Positions 11,338 through 23,205 of a stretch of DNA of 64,000 bases are shown here, in pieces (the first letter of the stretch is position 1; every line of letters starts with the position of its first letter). Both the position numbers and the translations under genes were made by a program. Source of the DNA: Paraescarpia echinospica (taxonomy: Eukaryota > Annelida > Polychaeta > Sabellida > Siboglinidae). The notes under the pieces were generated by a model. The model ran no database searches. It saw nothing but the letters and a program-made list of their open reading frames with translations, and was not told the DNA's origin. Location of the stretch: the NCBI GenBank assembly GCA_020002185.1, contig CM034531.1:48742715-48806714 (forward strand), written 5' to 3'.

Positions 11338-11575
11338 AGTAAGGTTACCATGTTCCAGTCCGAAGTGTTACCACAATACAGTGCACTCTGGATAAGTTGA
11401 ACCTCCAATGACCCATAGAAACATGTCAACTAGTTATTTGAAGTTATATTATTCAAACCTGTTATAGGCCCGGGATACACAAAAAGTGCTGACGTAGCCA
11501 AAAAACTATTTGAGTTCGTGTGATGTAGACTGCAGTTAGATTTAACTGCATATTTATTCCACATAACTGTGGGTA
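11338..11575 (+). repeat. Repeat family C, copy 1 (pogo/Tigger-like end)
   Basis: About 240 bases, closely similar to 30285-30527. It includes TACAGTGCACTCTGGATAAG followed by TTGAACC, which resembles pogo/Tigger terminal repeats (a TA target, then CAGT). The matching inverted end was not found, so it is a fragment or a degenerate MITE. Confidence 0.55.
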
Positions 11576-11756
11576 ATTTAATCAGGAATGCGTTGTGTTT
11601 TCCTGGAAACATTATATAACATTTCATATTTACACCAAAATTAAATGAACTATTTCCATGCAATTATCGGACTGCGTGTGTAATTTGTACTCTGCTCGTG
11701 TACTTCGTGAGAGTTCATTCCTTCTATCAGGTGTGTGCTCGCGTACTTTTGTCTAA

Positions 11757-12188
11757 CTGGTATATCCCGATGGAGGCGCCGTCGATCGCCCGGTCGGGGC
11801 TGCTGGTGCCGGTGGCGTCGGAGGTTCCGACGACAGGGTTGCTACCGTCGAGGCTGTCGCTGGTAGTGGTGGGAAGGTGACGGCCAAAGGAATAGGGTCC
11901 AAGCCCGCTACACTTGCCGTGATGGTCTGCGGCCTGGCTACCGTCGAGGACGTCGCTGGTAGTGGGGGTAAGGCGACGGCAAACGGTATAGTAAACTACC
12001 GAGATGTGTCGTTGCCAATCTCGGTGGTAAAACACGATCTTCTTGCAATGGAGGGGCAGCCGGTGGCGACGGAGAGGGTAATGGCCTCTCGGCAGATGCG
12101 GGCGACGTGGCGCTTCCAGTTGTTGCACCGTGTGAACGACGACTCGCAGGCGCCTCCTCGACAGGAGGGAAGACAAACAACATTATGA
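11757..12188 (+). CDS. GC-rich Gly/Ala/Val-rich ORF with 96-bp tandem repeat
   Basis: An open frame without an ATG at its start, markedly GC-rich against AT-rich surroundings. Two units of 96 bases (from 11841 and 11937) encode similar segments A-T-V-E-x-V-A-G-S-G-G-K; the period is a whole number of codons. The antisense strand is also open, which weakens the case for coding. Could be a low-complexity exon or a GC-rich minisatellite. Confidence 0.25.
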   Translation: MVYPDGGAVDRPVGAAGAGGVGGSDDRVATVEAVAGSGGKVTAKGIGSKPATLAVMVCGLATVEDVAGSGGKATANGIVNYRDVSLPISVVKHDLLAMEGQPVATERVMASRQMRATWRFQLLHRVNDDSQAPPRQEGRQTTL

Positions 12189-12335
12189 ATTTAACATTAT
12201 TACTTCAATGCCGCTGCTGCTGCATCTTTCCTCAATTCAAATGGTTCTTTTTAGAGCCAACCACATTCTCACGAAAAGAGTATTAGTTATGTACGTATTA
12301 GTGTTGTTGCAAACCGGTGACCAAATGTTTACGCC

Positions 12336-12875
12336 TTATTATAACACCAAATTTTAGACACGTCGTCATCGATCACACAAGGGCTCAGTCGATAGGTGGC
12401 ACCAATTTCCCGCTTTTTTACAAATTTCCCGGATGTTCAATGTCGCTACTGAAATGGAGGGTATTTTGTCCCATATTAAAAGATAGGAATTTCGGTGAAA
12501 CATACACAAATGAACTATTTCCTATCTCTTAATATGGGAATTAGCCCTTATCTTTTAACATGGGGTCAATTAGAAGGGGTCGATGCCGTTATCCGTTGGT
12601 GGAACAGTCCAAATGGGATTTAGCCCTATCTTTTAACATAGACAAAATGCCCGGATGTTCAATGACACTACTGAAATGGAGGTTACATCTTTTGCCATCG
12701 GTGAAATCGTTGGTGAAACCGGAACTACTTTCCTATCTTTTAATATGGGAACCAGAACTACTTTTCTACATCCACCGACGGCAAACGGCAACGGTGCGTT
12801 CTGGACACAATATACTACTAACAATGAGTTACTGAAATACGCTGGAAACGCCATCTCGACAGTCATCTCACACAC
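12336..12875. repeat. Dispersed repeat family A, copy 2
   Basis: Starts TTATTATAACACCAAATTTT and shares with copy 1 the AAGGGCTCAG segment, the 20-base motif CCCTATCTTTTAACATGGGA (four direct copies near 12519, 12544, 12624 and 12732, one inverted near 12469), the CGGAACTACTTT segment and the ATATACTACT end. It abuts the LINE fragment that starts at about 12888. Confidence 0.6.
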
Positions 12876-12887
12876 CATCAACACATG

Positions 12888-14330
12888 CAGTGTTTGAGAC
12901 ACACTCTCCACTCGATGCGGTGGGCAAAGGCGTCCTGGTGGCATTACCGAAACCAAAGAAACAGCTTGGCCCTTTGTCCAACCTCAGACCTATTGTACTT
13001 TTCAACAGTATCCGCAAAATCCTATCCACAGTGGTTCTCCGCCGCATCCAAAACAAGGTCAACTTGTTTACTGGGCCGTACCAAAGCGGCTTCAAGCAGG
13101 GCCGGAGCTGTGCGAACATTGTAGGAGCCCAGCGGATGCTAGTGTCTGTAGTAATGTCATGGCACTGGAATTTCCACAAGATGGGATTGACATATCCCGC
13201 GCATTTGACACCATACAACGCCGCAGAATACTAGACGGCCTCCATCTTGCTGGCGGTAGCGATGACGACCTCCGACTTGTACGCCTTCTCCTCGCTGGGA
13301 CACACCTGTTGGTTCGTGTGGGATCTGCGCAGTGAGCTTGGTTCGAGACGCCACTCGGCTCCCCACAAGGCGACAGCTTATCTCCTAAGCTGTTTACATG
13401 CTATCTTGCTGCAGCAGTGGCCGCTGTCCGACAAAACACAACTACGCCTGACCCACCCATTTCAGCCCTAGGCATGCCACTGCAGTGGGAATATGCAGAC
13501 GATGTGAACTTCCTAGATGAAGAATGAAAACCACTAGACACAGTATTGAGTACCGCTTCCACTGAGCTGTCAAACTGGAACCTCTTTGTTAACGAGGCGA
13601 AGACGGAACTTGTACACATATTCCTCGGTAACACCAACGAGACCGGTGACTTTGGTGCTGTAACGCTGCGAGGAAATGAGCAGTGGAGATCCAGCAATAC
13701 GCTATGATCCCTGCTCCGCAGCACAAAATCCTGTTAAGCAAACGAATTGTGGTGTACGATGCCATAGTCATATATGTATTGTTGTATAACTGCAGCAGCT
13801 GGACGGTGCCAGCCACGATACCTCAAAACCTGGATGCCTGCCACAGACGCTACCTGCGCTCGATACTGGGCATGCGGTGGCTAAACGGGATGATTTCAAA
13901 AGGAAGACCTGTACACGCACTGTGTCACAGAACCGCTGTCACAGCAAGTACGGAGAATGCGGAAGTCAATGTTTGGCCATGTGTTATGCATGCCAGGAGA
14001 CAGTCCTACACAACGTGCAAAATTGGCTCTGCAGTTTACCGTTGTCAGGTCATTCCGGTACAGAGGCCGAGTGGGCAGGCACACCACCAACCTGCTAGAC
14101 CTACTGCGCTCGGACCTCAGAGTGACGGGCGTTAGGCTGAGGTCGCGCAATGACATCAAGTCTTTGATAGAGCTGGTGGTAGACCGCACGGGATGGAGGA
14201 AACTTTTAGGGGGATTGATTGCGACATTAAGATGTCCCCCAGACTATTTACGTCGCAGGAACAGTACATCATCATCATCAGTGACGACTATGCATGCTTT
14301 TAATGTAAATGTTGTGTAATGTGGCGTGCT
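12888..14330 (+). pseudogene. Non-LTR retrotransposon RT remnant, several frameshifts
   Basis: RT fingers and palm (R-P-I-x-L-x-N-S-I-R-K, then G-P-Y-Q-S-G-F-K-x-G-R-S) are in frame 2. Further palm segments (S-R-A-F-D-T-I, S-P-Q-G-D-S-L-S, Y-A-D-D) are scattered in other frames between 13180 and 13510. The C-terminal region (V-L-L-Y-N-C-S-S-W and R-R-Y-L-R-S-I-L) is in frame 3 around 13770-13880, and the very C-terminal part in frame 1 at 13957-14319 (F-G-H-V-L-x-M-P). This order and these motifs match a LINE type common in marine invertebrates. The 3' end carries a short TCATCATCATCA run near 14266-14280, as in LINEs with simple-repeat tails. Thoroughly dead copy. Confidence 0.75.
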
Positions 14331-14445
14331 TTTGCTTTATAGGTGGTAATTTACAATACAAGGACTATCACATCAAACATGGTCAGAAAAAAAATTCAGA
14401 TGAAAAACATAACAATGAAGTATAGACTAATGCAGCGACCCATCA

Positions 14446-14517
14446 TCCCGTCATTTGGACGGGCTGGGTCGGCCGGGAGCGAGTAAGAATTGTGTCAACC
14501 CGTCATTTGGACGGGTA
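14446..14517. repeat. Two copies of a short hairpin, CCCGTC-ATTTG-GACGGG
   Basis: CCCGTCATTTGGACGGG occurs twice, about 50 bases apart. Each copy is a perfect 6-bp stem with a 5-base loop. Related CCCGTCAC and CCCGCC strings follow up to 14680. Confidence 0.6.
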
Positions 14518-14699
14518 ATAAATTAAGTTTTTTTCTGACGGCCAAGAGGGCTTGATGCAGTGACCCGTCACCCCAACATCTGATCACGGATTGAGTCAGT
14601 CGGAAGTAGGCAAGAAGTTTGACTGACCCATAACTGTGTAGTGACCCGCCCTACGCTATATACGACGTGCTGTGTGACGGGCGCCACACGTGAGGAGCC

Positions 14700-16085
14700 T
14701 TTCTCTGACGTTGGCACAGCCTTCACATGGCAGTTCCTGGAAATACTCTACGCACCTGCGGCATGTACATAGTTTGTTGCAATGTTCAAATGGATACTGT
14801 TTTAATGCAACAGCACAGATACATTGTTAATTAATGCTGTCAGTCAAAAATTGGCAATACAAAGACAGTGTTGTGGATAAGTTTCCGGCGTTTGAATTGC
14901 CAATAGACAAATCGCCGAGCATCTAGGTTTGGTAGCATACATTTTCAACGTTCAACCAAACGTACATTGCTACGTACTGGTGGTTTGGTAGTCATCACGT
15001 TTTTGGAACATAAATCACAGCGATAGTGGTGGTTATTACTTGTAATGTTGTATTAGCTGAATTTAAATATTTTATTTTATTAATTTTAAAAAGCTTTCCA
15101 AAGACTGATATGAACCACCGGTCGTGGTCGGAATGTCAAGTACTTACAAATTATCGTATTTTACACTTTGTTAACGTGGTGTTAACTTCACCCGCTAAAA
15201 CTGTTTTGTAACATGCCAAAATTACAAGAGCATTCGCATGCTGGCCCGTTATTCTCCGTATGCAAATACGAGTAATCGGGAGCGATTGGGGTTTTGGCGC
15301 CCAATATACTGAACGTACGTGTTTCGTTATTTTCCTAGAGGGGTCCGGTTAATTGAAAGCACGTGACACTATCAACTGAAACTGCAATATAGCATTTTTG
15401 TTTTCGAAATTCTGCCGCCGTCGAAGAAATATCGAAGTTACATTATGCGTTTTTTCGAATCAAAACGAACAAAAATTACGGTGACTGCCATCACTCACCG
15501 GGAAGACGATGGCATAGACAGAGCAGGAGACTGCGCCAATGGTTGTGCTTGTGTTGTCGGTGATACCTCTGTCCATGTCGTCGCGTTCGGCTTCATTACC
15601 TCTGCCCGTGTGTGTTCGGCGTTATCACATCTGCCCCTATTGTCATGTTGGGAGGTTTTTTGATGCCGCCACTGCAATATCGTGCGTATGACCTAAGTAC
15701 GTTTTTGTGACGCACCTGTCGACTTCAAAGTATTTGGAGTGGTAAAATTTCCGGGCACACGATCCATGGCGCTGTCAGGACTGGCAAAACTATTCTACTG
15801 CATTAGTCTCGCAATGAAGGGAGGGGATCATGAATGTGTTGAATGGTTAAAGGAACTGGCTTGCAAGGAATGTCCTTGTGGGAGTTGACTGGCTCATGAT
15901 GGTGTCATTCTACCTTATTAAAAGTGGCTGACGAAACCAAAAATGCATACCTAAATTTACGGAAACATAGAACAGCTATGCAAGAGAAACAAGACATGTG
16001 ACAGCCATACTGACTGTGCCTACAAGGGTATAGCGCAGCACGACAGATTCAAATGCCAACGTAGAATAGATGTCTGAACTAGCGG
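14700..16085. other. Mixed non-coding stretch
   Basis: No supported gene. A short open frame at 15445-15663 (72 codons) has no recognisable feature. The rest is AT-rich with no repeat that I could place. Confidence 0.4.
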
Positions 16086-16365
16086 CTGCTAAGTCTACCA
16101 GATGCAAGAGGACTACTTTGAACCAAGACGAGCTTAGCAGTACAAAGCAACAACTCCGCCAGTCCGAGTCATCATTTGAAGCTACCAGAACTAAATTCAT
16201 CAGAAAAACTCAACGATAGGGCCTGCCGAAAAGAGGGAGACATCCCACAAGACAATGTGATCAATGTTAGAGGCTAAGTCAACTACATGCAGGAGGATTA
16301 CCTTGAAACAGGAAGAACTTTGCAACAACACTGCCAGACCAAGTCATCACTTGAAGCTGGGCATT
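16086..16365 (+). repeat. Repeat family D, two tandem diverged units
   Basis: A segment starting GCTAAGTC at about 16089 recurs at about 16272 with similar content (GATGCAAGAGGACTAC and CATGCAGGAGGATTAC, then AGTCATCATTTGAAGCT and AGTCATCACTTGAAGCT). A third related stretch lies at 34140-34190. Non-coding. Confidence 0.5.
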
Positions 16366-16958
16366 TCCATGAAAACAGGGGAAATGGTCTTAAAATAGTT
16401 GTTTTATTCCGAAACAATATATTTTTTTATGGTGGGACATAATTTAAAGTTGTCGGAAAAAAAAAAAATTCAAAGTTTCCACACTGCATCATGTGAAAAT
16501 GCACCATTCAAACTGTATCTACAAAATTCGCAAATTCACTCATCCAACATATCAATAATTAGGTGCCCCTTTGCAGCCCTACTTTCTAATTCTGCACCTT
16601 GACTGTGTGCGCTTATGCTGCCACGTGTAATGTTGTCCTGGTATCATTGGTATTATTGGAAGTTTTAAGCTGCGTAGTACTTAAATTTTATATTTAATTC
16701 TATTGTGAACATACGTGGATTACTGCAAAGACAACAGCTACAATCTGAACATTTGTATTTTACCTGATTGTATGGATTTTATACCACATTCAGAATTTTT
16801 AGTAAGTGTGCTGATTGCAGGAACCATGACCCCCAAAGCAGGAACCGCATTTAACAAGCCCTGACCAAGTGACAGCACATTGCAGAGTCGCGGACCAATA
16901 TTCTATGGATACAGCAATACATACTATGATGTAACACTATTAAATTAATGACATCTGA

Positions 16959-18350
16959 GTTAATTGTTTAAACAATCAGTGTCCAGATCCTCCTACTAAT
17001 CGTGGGGTAAAGGCAAAGGGGAGAGCAAAAAAGGCAAACTCAACGTTATGCATCCCACAGTGCAGACACAAGGGCAAAGAAACCGACAGCATGGTACAAT
17101 GCCACCTGTGTCAACTGTGGGTGCATTACGAATGCGTTGGAGAACAGCCAGAGGAGATTATTGGCTTGTGGAGCTGCCACGCATGCAGGAAACTGCCTAG
17201 TGTTGTCCTGCAACTGGTTAACACTGTATCAAAACTCGAAGCGTCAATATTGCAGTTAAATGAAATCAATGCGGAATTAACTAAACTGGTGAAGAAGCAG
17301 TCCAACACAAATTATGCCATCAGGAATGAAAACAATGCTCTAATCGAGCAAGTTGCAACTCTACGAGATGAAATAAACCATAACAACGATATCAGAATGG
17401 TACATGACAAGCTTGACAAACTATCATCGGACGTGGCAAGCTTAAAACAGGCGCCTACTGAGCGGAAATCCTTCGCCGCAGTCACAAGTGAGAAACCACG
17501 CAGTGTTTTCATGGTTGATAACCAGTTTGGGCGTGACATTCGTAAGGTCACCACTGCGGACAACGAACAGGTGGCCTTGCACAAGGCATACAGAGCTACT
17601 GCAAAAGACCTCCTAGTAGCTGTCCAGTGGGGCGAGGCGTGTAAAGAGGCAGACGAACTATCTATCGTGTGTAGTCATGGAAGACTCGGATATAGAGGAG
17701 GTGAAGCAAGATTTCAGCGACCTCATCACCAAAGCAACAGAGAACATCAACCGAGTGACGATTAGCAGTGTCTTGCCCGACACAACAGGGACACAAGAAG
17801 ACAATATTAAGGAAATTAACAGTTTATTGAGAGATAAGTGTAGTGACACGGGGGCCCGGTTCGTTGATAACGATCAAAACTTCTTGTTTCGTGATGGATC
17901 CTGCGACATGTCAGCATTCCAGGGTGACGGAATCAGTCTTTCTGCGTTCGTTCAAGCCGATGAGCAACCTGTCACTAATACTCCGTAATCGAGAAGGCGG
18001 AGCGCAGCGGGGATCCTGTTCGCAGAAGAGCTGTAATGAAGTCGAAATCAACTGGTAACAGGTCGACAAAACAGCGACGCAGCGCGCCATCTGGTGATCA
18101 ATTGTCAAAAGGGAGCCGCTATGCGACGAGAGCGACTGGGAAACGACCACCGAAACAGGACCGAGGTACGCACGCTATTCGCCCTTCAAATGCAAGTGAC
18201 CGTGTAACTGCTGGCTACGTGCGTATTGCTGGCCAGTGTAACAAGTGTGGTGAGACAAATCACCAGACTTGTGGACATGAGAATGCTGTGTCGTGCTTTG
18301 TATGTGGCCAAAAGGGCCACAAAAGCAAACATCACACGAAAAGGGACTAG
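16959..18350 (+). pseudogene. LINE A ORF1: PHD finger, coiled coil, SGNH-like tail, zinc knuckle
   Basis: Frame 3 opens after a TGA at 16956-16958. The PHD finger spans about 17050-17200: C-x-x-x-C, then C-x-x-C, W-V-H-Y-x-C, and W-S-C-x-x-C. A heptad-rich segment (17210-17430) predicts a coiled coil. Near 17650 the frame moves to frame 1, where residues at 17750-17960 (D-N-x-x-F, F-R-D-G-S, D-G-I-x-L-S) match the end of the SGNH-hydrolase/esterase domain found in many CR1-clade ORF1 proteins; its front half with the nucleophile Ser is missing or scrambled. A zinc-knuckle pair (C-N-K-C...C, then C-F-V-C-G-Q-K-G-H...H) ends the protein in frame 3 at about 18238-18340. No in-frame ATG before the PHD is visible. 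Confidence 0.65.
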
Positions 18351-20945
18351 GTGAGCGGCCGAAATAACACGGCCATGCCATGTACGGAATACGGAGCTCT
18401 CAATATTCGACCTATAATCACCTGTTGCCGTAGCATACCACAACACAGAACAACAGGTGTGAATGCAAACAATTTAGTCACGCTTGCGATCAATCCACGG
18501 TGGGGCTTACCAACGATTCTGAGTCTCAACGCTCGGTCACTAAGTATTGAGAAATCAGATGAATTGCTCGAGGTAGTACGCACGAACAACGTGGGCTGCG
18601 TATGTGTCACAGAAACCTGGTTCAAGAGTTACATGTCAACGGAATCTGTCGGTTTGGCAGGCTTCAGTTGTGAACGAAAGGACCGCGTGGATAAAGGAGG
18701 CGGGGGAGTGGCGTGCTATGTGGCCGAGACCGTTGTGTATGACCGGTTACATGATATTGAAGATGCTGAACACGAAGTGATGTGGATTAAAATGAAGCCT
18801 AAGAAACTACCAAGAAAATACTCGTGCATTATTTTAGCGTGCATCTACCACCCACCTGGTGCTGACAATGGCTCTATGCGAGAGTACCTGATAACTAGTC
18901 TGGACACAGTTTTGTGACGTAGCCCAGATTGTGGTGTCATTATCTTTATTCAAGAACACGTTTTTATGGACACATTATGGATTCGAGCAGTTTGTTAAGA
19001 CAGGCACGCGTAATTGTGCAATTTTTTTTATAAAACGTGGTCTAACATGTCACCTGTGTACGGCTATCGAGCCACTTTAGTACTAGAGATTCAAAAACCT
19101 TAGTGCTTGATGAATTGGGAACATCAGATCACAAGATGGTTTTATTGGTGCCACCCTGGTTCCCAACACTTGACACGGGCGTGGTCCAGTATAGCGTTAC
19201 CAGGCGCATGGGTAACAACGAACGAGCATTGTTCACTTCGGCTCTGTCACAGACCAGATGGAGTATATGTACACATTGCCTACGTGCGAGGAACAGTTTA
19301 ATCTCTTCCAAGAAACCGTGGACCATTTACTGGATACGTGTTGTCCGTACAATACTGTTTAACGTCACAGCACAGACAAACCGTGGGTAACAGATGGATT
19401 CCGACACCTCATTAGACAGAGGTAAAGTGCTCGGAAGGCAGGTGACACGGGGCGGGCCAATAAACTCCGGAATTTAGTGAATCGCACATCACCTAAATTA
19501 CGACACCAGTTCTGTCAATCTAAAATAGCATCAACTGAGGAAACATCGTCACGCGACTGGTGGAAGCACATGAAGTCACTCATGGGAAACGCACCTGGCA
19601 GTCGCATTGAGATGCTGGGGCTGGCAAATAAAATTACTGGTGGAGATGTAGCCAGCTTAGTCAACTCCATGAATGCGTTCTTCGTGTCGGTGAGTGAAGA
19701 CTTACCGAGATTGCAGACTTCCCACCCGATCTTTGATATTAAGGAACCACCGCCAGCTGAATTCATCATCAGCGTGACTGACACTGAGTTGGCATTAAGT
19801 AAGGTCAAAGTGAACAAAGCCACGGATCCGGAAAATATACCACCATGGGCTTTGAAAAACTTTTCGCACCTTCTTGCGGCACCGGTCACTGCAATATTCA
19901 ACAGCTCGCTAAAGGAAGGTGTATTGCCAACATTGTGGAAATCAGCAACCGTTATTCCGTTGTCGAAGAAACACCCTCCAGTGACAGATGAAAATGACAT
20001 TAGACCTATATCGCTTACACCAATTCTGGCTAAGGTTTTTGAATCTCTAGTACTAAAGTGGCTCGATGTTTATGTTAAACCACAAATAGACGACAAGCAG
20101 TTTGGAGGTATGTTAGGGTCTGGTACCATGGACGCTCTTGTTGAAATGCTTCACAAATGGTACGAAACCACCGATGTTCAGGGCAATTTTGTAAGAGTGC
20201 TATTTATCGACTACAGCAAAGCATTTGATCTCATTAACCATGATATACTAATACAGAAACTGATTGCAATGGAAGTACCACCACACCTGGTCCGATGGAT
20301 GGCAGCGTTTCTACTAAACCGCGAACAGAGAGTAAAAATCGGCGACGCGGTGTCAAAGCCAGGCTACCCTAATGGGGGCGTTCCCCAGGGAACTTTGTCA
20401 AAACAAAAAAACTTTGTGGTTCATATCAATGATTTGCAAACATCTTGTCCTATATTTAAATATGTTAACGATTGCACCGTATTTGAAATATGAAATCAAA
20501 GTATGATATCTGTTATACAGAATTCTGCCAACATTATTGAGAGATGGTCTAGTAATAATGACATGCGCATCAATACAAGTAAGACAAAAAATGGTTATAT
20601 GTTTCGGTATAGATAGAACATTTGTAGAATCTATGCCGTATATTGATATAAATGGGACATATATTGAGAGAGTTACTCAAGCAAAAGTTCTCGGCGTAAC
20701 TATAACATCGGATTTAAGGTGAAATGCACATGTAGATGGAATAGTATCAAAGGCAAGAGAGTGTATATGATCTATCAGTTGAAACGTGCTGGTATCAACT
20801 AAAATGACTTGGTTAGAATATATGTATCTGTGATTAGACCAGTAGTTGAATATGCCTGCCCGGTATGGCACACGAACTTGCCTAAATACTTATCGGACAA
20901 CTTTGAGATAATTAAAAAAGGTGTCTCAAAACTATATTTCCCCAT
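18351..20945 (+). pseudogene. LINE A ORF2: apurinic-like endonuclease and RT
   Basis: The endonuclease N terminus has S-L-N-A-R-S-L and C-V-T-E-T-W (18510-18620), and I-Y-H-P-P-G near 18850; a stop at 18915-18917 breaks it. Its end shows G-T-S-D-H-K-M-V near 19120, the catalytic SDH motif. RT runs from 19477: N-x-I-P-P-W-A-L-K, D-Y-S-K-A-F-D, P-Q-G-T-L and the catalytic box near 20460, which here reads Y-V-N-D instead of Y-V-D-D, so activity is lost even apart from the frameshifts. The C-terminal domain continues in pieces to 20945 (V-E-Y-A-C-P-V-W near 20850). Confidence 0.75.
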
Positions 20946-21061
20946 GATTAGATCCCAGCTCAAGATGGCCGCCATTGCTTAAAGCGAGTCGTTTCGGGGA
21001 GAGCAATAGTCATTTGTTTGTTGATAGTGAGCTTTCTACTGGAGTGTACTGACGCTGAGGG

Positions 21062-21758
21062 ATGCCGCAACCAAGGCGTAAGCCGAGCAATACCGCTGAA
21101 AAGAGCGAGGAGCCACTGAGTTCAGATGAAATAGCTTTGAAACTCGTGGAACTTCTGACCGACGAGACAGTCATTGGTAAGCTAAGATCTGCCTTGTACC
21201 CCCAAGTGCTGGCAGATAAGATTGACACTCTAACAGCCAAGATATAAGGACCAATACATAGAGACTCTAGAGAAGAGACTTGCGGCGGTTGAGGCAAATA
21301 ACGATCGCCTAGAACAATATTCTAGACGTTGTAATGTAAGAATTCAGGGAATTGAAGAAATTGACAGTGAAGACATCACTGCGAAAGTAATGGCTATTAT
21401 TAACACCACTATGGCGTTAACACCTCCTGTGACGAACAATGACATTATCATCAGCCACAGACTTGCGCCTAAACCCGCCGCTGGGGAGCGGCCCAGGTAT
21501 GTTATTGTGCAATTCACCTGTGCACGTTTGCGCGACGCGGTACTACGGTCCAGGCAGAAATTACGATGCCATGGTTCAGTAGTCTTTGTCAATGAGAACT
21601 TGACAAAACATCGAGCTCAGTTCGCAAGCAAGACACGAAGGCTGAAGAAGGAACATAAAATATCAGACTGCTGGACCTACAATGGACGAGTTATGGTAAA
21701 GTCGGTGTCAAATGACGTGCGTGAAGTGCACACAGATGCTGAACTGAGGAAGTACTGA
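21062..21758 (+). pseudogene. LINE B ORF1, L1-type RNA-binding protein
   Basis: The N terminus (ATG at 21062) is acidic, breaking at a TAA at 21245-21247. The coiled coil and central RRM-like part continue in another frame: L-E-Q-Y-S-R-R-C-N near 21317, then S-H-R-L-A, Y-V-I-V-Q-F and the basic C-terminal domain with N-E-N-L-T-x-H-R. L-E-Q-Y-S-R-R and N-E-x-L-T are hallmark strings of L1-like ORF1 (chaperone) proteins. One frameshift between about 21240 and 21280. Confidence 0.7.
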
Positions 21759-21999
21759 TTTTACCGTGTGGGCTCACGCTACTTTGCTGAGGTCTGGCAC
21801 GCGTTGACTGTGGTCGTCTATGACGTTGTAAGCCAACTTGTTAGCTTGTCGATCATTTTGTTGCTTCATAGCTTGAACTTGTTAGGCTGCTTGTGTATTT
21901 GTTTTTCTTTTTTTCGAAGCTTTTTATTTGTGGAGAACAAGATTTGTTCAAATGGTACTGAGGTAAACTTGTAATTGTAACTCTTAACGATTGTGTGTA

Positions 22000-22620
22000 T
22001 TCAGTCACGATTATGCTCACTGGTAATTGTTCTTGCAACAAGATGTAGTTTCCGATGAGTATGACCAGTGTTAATTGTTCAAGCAAGCAGCTGTAGTCAC
22101 TGTTTATTATGATTATTGATAATTACTCGTGCAGTGAGGTAGCTTTTTAACATTAATTAGAAAAAGAGTACTCTCTCTTTGATGATACAAGTTCTGTTTG
22201 CTTAATTACTTGCAGTAAGGTGGAGTTACTGGTGATTATGATCAGTGTTAATTTATCTTGCAAGAAGCTGAAGTCATTACTGACTCTGACTATCGGTAAC
22301 TACTCGTGTAGTGATGTAGTTATTTACTGATACACTAGTAATACTTGCAAGCAGCTGAAGTCATTACTGACTCTGACTATTGGTAACTACTCGTGTAGTG
22401 AGGTAGTTATTTATTGATACACTAGTAATACCTTGCAAGCAGCTGAAGTCATTACTGACTCTGACTATCGGTAACTACTCGTGTAGTGAGGTAGTTATTT
22501 ATTGAAACACTAGTAATTACTTGCAAGCAGCTGAAGTCTTTACTGATTCTGACTATTGGTAACTACTCGTGTAGTGAGGTAGTTATTTATTGATACACTA
22601 GTAATAACTTGCATACGAGC
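22000..22620 (+). repeat. 87-88-bp tandem repeat inside LINE B
   Basis: Four well-conserved units start GCTGAAGTC at 22267, 22354, 22442 and 22530 (periods 87, 88 and 88). Degenerate units precede them back to about 22000. Each unit contains CTCGTGTAGTGAGGTAGT and ends with CACTAGTAATA. It lies between the LINE B ORF1 and ORF2, an unusual place for a tandem array. Confidence 0.85.
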
Positions 22621-23205
22621 ACAGTCTTTTTGATGATACAAGTTCTGCTTTTTATTTTTGTTTATTTGTTATTAGCATTAACCTAATTGATATTTGTAAA
22701 TGCTGCAATGTAGGTGTTACAGTTGTTTGCTGTTAAAAATATTGTACAGACTACATAATAAAACTATTTCATATCGTAATGCTCTATTACCTCTTCTCGG
22801 AACGAGCCATTTTTATACTAACAATTGATACATTATTATTTTGGTTAATCATAAATGTCAAACTAATCATCATTATTTATAAGTATTCAAATGTTCAATT
22901 GATATGGGGTTACAGACATATGGTGATTTATTTTACAAAATGTATAATGCCAAATGTGTATGTACTTTTTTCTTTCTTCATTGGCAGCCGTTGTTGCGCA
23001 ACGTCACCCATTAATGTAATTAGTAGGTCTAACATTGTTTTTTTTCTTTTTGATTTTGCGTCTTTCTCAACTTATCCACCTATTTACATTATGTGTATCA
23101 TTGTTCTGGTGTACGCATGGAACAACACTAGCAATCGATCTATTCATTTGTATCACTCCATAATTTTATATACATATTGTTATATTAATATTATTAAGCA
23201 CACGT

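Larger units (their letters stand above)
16959..20945 (+). mobile_element. LINE A (CR1/L2-like), 5' part, split by LINE B
   Basis: Carries ORF1 (PHD finger, coiled coil, esterase-like tail, zinc knuckle) and most of ORF2 (endonuclease and RT). The RT C-terminal domain stops at 20945 and resumes at 27022, where the missing C terminus continues in sense, so LINE B inserted here. Many frameshifts and stops; inactive. Confidence 0.8.

Noticed and set aside
11727..12176. 149-codon minus-strand ORF
   Set aside because: Antisense to a GC-rich tandem repeat; high GC removes stops on both strands.
15445..15663. 72-codon ORF
   Set aside because: No recognisable motif and the antisense strand is also open.
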